The notes below the pieces were generated by a model. The model was given only the letters and a program-made list of their open reading frames with translations. It was not told the origin of the DNA and made no database searches. Below are positions 25,946-28,000 of a DNA stretch of 28,000 nucleotides, in pieces. This DNA is from Chrysochromulina tobinii. Its lineage: Eukaryota; Haptophyta; Prymnesiales; Chrysochromulinaceae. The stretch covers positions 1 through 28,000 of the forward strand of contig JWZX01002837.1 of assembly GCA_001275005.1 (NCBI GenBank), given 5' to 3'. A program made the position numbers and the translations under genes. Every line of letters starts with the position of its first letter. Positions within the stretch are counted from its first letter, which is position 1.

Positions 25946-27262
25946 ATGCTGGCGCTCGAGCTCGGTGGCGCTTTCCTCGTGTCGGCGGCGGTGAGTGCGT
26001 GGGCACGCGGCGGCACTTCGAATCCGCGACTATTTCGCCTGCAGCAGGCGGCTGCCGCAGGCCATAACGATGTGGTCACCGAAGTGGTCGAGGCCGGCTT
26101 GCTGGTCGACGCTGCTGCCGAGGATGGCCGCACAGCTTTGATCATTGCGGCGGCGGCAGACCAGGCTGCAACGGTGCGCATTCTACTATCAATGGGCGCG
26201 AGCCCGCGTGCATGTACCCACGGGGACGGCCTCACAGCTGCGCATATTGCAGCCGCGCGGAATGGTGTGAGGGTGTTGACGTGCTTGCTCGATGCCGATG
26301 CAAGGTTGGGCAACGTCTCGGACAGCGCTGGCCTGACGCCGCTGCACCACGCCTGCGCCAACGGCCATGCGGAGGCAGCCGACGTGCTGCTGGTCACCTT
26401 TGGCTTCGCCGTCGACGTACAGGCGGTGAGCGCCGATGGCGCGACGCCGCTCGCACTGGCCGCGTGCTGTGGCAGCCAGCCGTGCGTGAAGATTCTTCTA
26501 GAGCACGGTGCTCAGGTTGAGGCGGCGGACAAGGCTGGCGAGACTGCGCTGCATCGGGCCTGCGCGGCCGGCCACCTACCCGTTGCCGCGCTGCTCCTCG
26601 ACGCCGGCGCGTCCATGTTCCGCGAGAATCGGCGAGGCGAGACGGCCGCCGATTTGGCAGCAGCGGCGGGCGCCGAGCCGCTGGCCAGGCTACTCCAGCA
26701 GCACCACGCGCACCGGCTGGCCGCGGGTCAACGCGAGGCGAACGTGGCGCAACTGGTGAGCCAGCGTCTGTTCGACTGGGCCTGCCACTGAATATCACTC
26801 ATAACCCATGATGATTGCCTCTCTCATCAGGTGAGCCAGCGTCTCCTCGAGCAGCTGCGCATCCTGCGCCAGACGGATGCGCTCGCTCTGCATCAGCTTT
26901 GCCTTGAGCCCCAGACGCAGAGGCTGCTGCGCCGGTACGGCATCAGTGACGGCACCGATGTGAACTTGACGAGCTCGACGAACTTGACGAAGCTCAGTGA
27001 CAGCATCGATGCGTCGGTCGGCTCGGGAGGCACGGGGGCCAGCCGAGGCGGCGGCGCTGACCTCCGCGAGGCCACCCGCGCCTCCAACGGCGTCGTGTTG
27101 GGCGAGGCCCATGGTGTCGTGTTGGGCGAGGCCGCCCGCACCGCCGTGGGCATGTTGGATGAGGACCATGATGGCGTCGAGGCGCCGCCGACGAGCCGCG
27201 CGACGAAGCGCATCCATAGGCTGCACGACGAACTTGACGAACTCGACGAAGCGTATCCATAG
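25946..27262 (+). CDS. Ankyrin-repeat protein
   Basis: Two exons (25946-26755, 26831-27262) join in frame to 413 residues. The N-terminus MLALELGGAFLVSAAVSAWA is hydrophobic and may be a signal or membrane anchor. About seven ankyrin repeats span roughly 30-250 (DGRTALIIAAAADQAATVR, AGLTPLHHACANGHAEAA, AGETALHRACAAGHLPVAA). Ankyrin repeats bind other proteins; no enzymatic domain is seen. After the splice the protein is charged coil and low-complexity. Its C-terminal DELDELDEAYP tail comes from a GAACTTGAC-type repeat that continues past the stop. The start at 25946 is favoured over in-frame 25655 because the upstream residues look non-coding. Confidence 0.8.
26756..26830 (+). other. Intron of the ankyrin gene
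   Basis: 75 nt, phase 0. GTGAGCCAGCGTCTGTTCGA at the donor is repeated as GTGAGCCAGCGTCTCCTCGA after the acceptor. Its 3' end TGATTGCCTCTCTCATCAG almost matches intron 9 of the ciliary gene. Confidence 0.85.
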
Positions 27263-28000
27263 GCTGCACGGCGAACTTGACGAACTTGACGAACTTGACG
27301 AAGCGTATCCATTGGTTCAGTTCAGTTCAGTTACTATACACATAAACAATAGACAACCTTAACCTTGAACCTAACGGAAGCCTATCGAATGCGTGCTCTC
27401 GAGGCTAGCAGTGGGGGTGAGAGTCGACGGAGATGATGAGACGCCAACGGAAGTCTCGGAGATGATGAGACGCCAACGGAAGTCTCATCATCTCGACGGG
27501 GAGCGTGCTGATGAGACGCAACGGAACTACGGAAGTCTCATCATCTCCGTCTGAACTGAACTGAACTGAACTGAACTGAACTGAACTGAACTGAACTACC
27601 ATTCACCATTGGCTGCGAGATGGCACCGCGGCGCGCGCGCTGCCGCGGCGGCAGCCGCTGTTAACAGTGGCCCTATCGGTACTAGATCGTGTTACAGCGG
27701 GGGAGGGTCAATCCTTCCCCGCTCCCCGCCGATTAACGGCCTGTGTAATAGCAGGCTGTGTCGGCCACGCCTCCGTCCATTGCAATTGCGGCCCCCGTGC
27801 TTGGGGGTCCGGAGAGCGTGCGCGTTGTGAGTTTCACAGCATATGCACCACGAACTTGACGAACTTGAGAGACTTGCGAGCACGGCAACGAACTATGTCG
27901 ATGACAACAAGAGTTAAGGTAGTCCGCTCGCACTCATTAGGGTAATTTTGGAAATCAGCCCTACATAAATCAATGAGTCCCAAGGCCCCCGGGGCGGGGG
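27263..28000. other. Repeat-rich 3' spacer without a recognised gene
   Basis: Starts with a further copy of the GAACTTGAC repeat, then a foldback-like segment (27314-27598), then about 400 nt with no recognisable gene on either strand. A small Cys-containing frame at 27667-27945 has no family signature. Confidence 0.5.
27314..27598. repeat. Foldback-like segment with TTCAG/CTGAA arms
   Basis: A (TTCAG)n arm at about 27316-27330 and a (CTGAA)n arm at 27551-27597 are inverted. Inside, a 29-nt tandem repeat (27428-27456, 27457-27485) contains GAGATGATGAGAC, followed by its reverse complement GTCTCATCATCTC twice. Confidence 0.6.

Noticed and set aside
27667-27945. 92-codon frame with several cysteines
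   Set aside because: No recognisable Cys spacing of a zinc finger and it ends in repeat sequence.

Overview
This is nuclear DNA from a GC-rich, flagellated single-celled eukaryote, most likely an alga. Four things point there. Genes are split by spliceosomal introns. Two genes encode ciliary or flagellar proteins: a DRC9/IQCG-like dynein regulatory complex subunit and a long C2 plus inactive-transglutaminase protein of the CEP76/CC2D2A type. There is a plant-type glutaminyl cyclase. The armadillo repeats, Sel1 repeats and proline-rich low-complexity tracts resemble what is seen in haptophyte and pelagophyte genomes. The lineage is inference; no rRNA or plastid marker is present. I found no tRNA, rRNA, CRISPR array or prokaryotic operon.

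Layout: a partial dynamin-like/ARM-repeat gene (+, 3-2484); a 2OG-Fe(II) oxygenase fused to Sel1 repeats (-, 2683-4729, 3 exons); a DPY30-motif/SET-domain fusion (-, 5032-5768, 2 exons); a 14-exon C2/TGL ciliary gene (-, 6413-12111, 1424 aa); an EF-hand protein (-, 12450-13823); a small glycine-zipper protein (+, 14009-14443); a 1.1 kb convergent spacer rich in GTATAC palindromes; an unrecognised low-complexity protein (-, 15524-17218); an Mpv17/PMP22 family protein (+, 17483-18322); a DnaJ protein (-, 18707-19945); DRC9/IQCG (-, 20306-21460); glutaminyl-peptide cyclotransferase (-, 21676-22494); a protein O-mannosyltransferase (+, 22730-24804, 2 exons); a zinc-ribbon-like protein (+, 25040-25654); and an ankyrin-repeat protein (+, 25946-27262, 2 exons), followed by a repeat-rich spacer.

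The most striking signal is in the introns. I placed 13 introns in the ciliary gene and 5 more in four neighbouring genes, and all predicted joins keep frame. Nearly all look recently acquired. They are flanked by direct repeats of the exon sequence at the splice site (from about 9 to 40 nt). Several carry internal extra copies of the target site, and one carries an intact copy of the unsplit exon junction. Groups of introns share 3' modules even between genes. This is the pattern of introner-like intron gain. Repeat length varies, the repeats still read as relic coding sequence, and some sites hold nested insertions. The other genes in the window have no obvious introns, so intron gain looks concentrated in a few genes.

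No single pathway links the genes. Two (C2/TGL and DRC9) belong to cilium or flagellum biology. Several proteins are fusions or unusual architectures (dynamin-ARM-FG tail, oxygenase-Sel1, DPY30-SET, MIR-less PMT with a polyproline insert).
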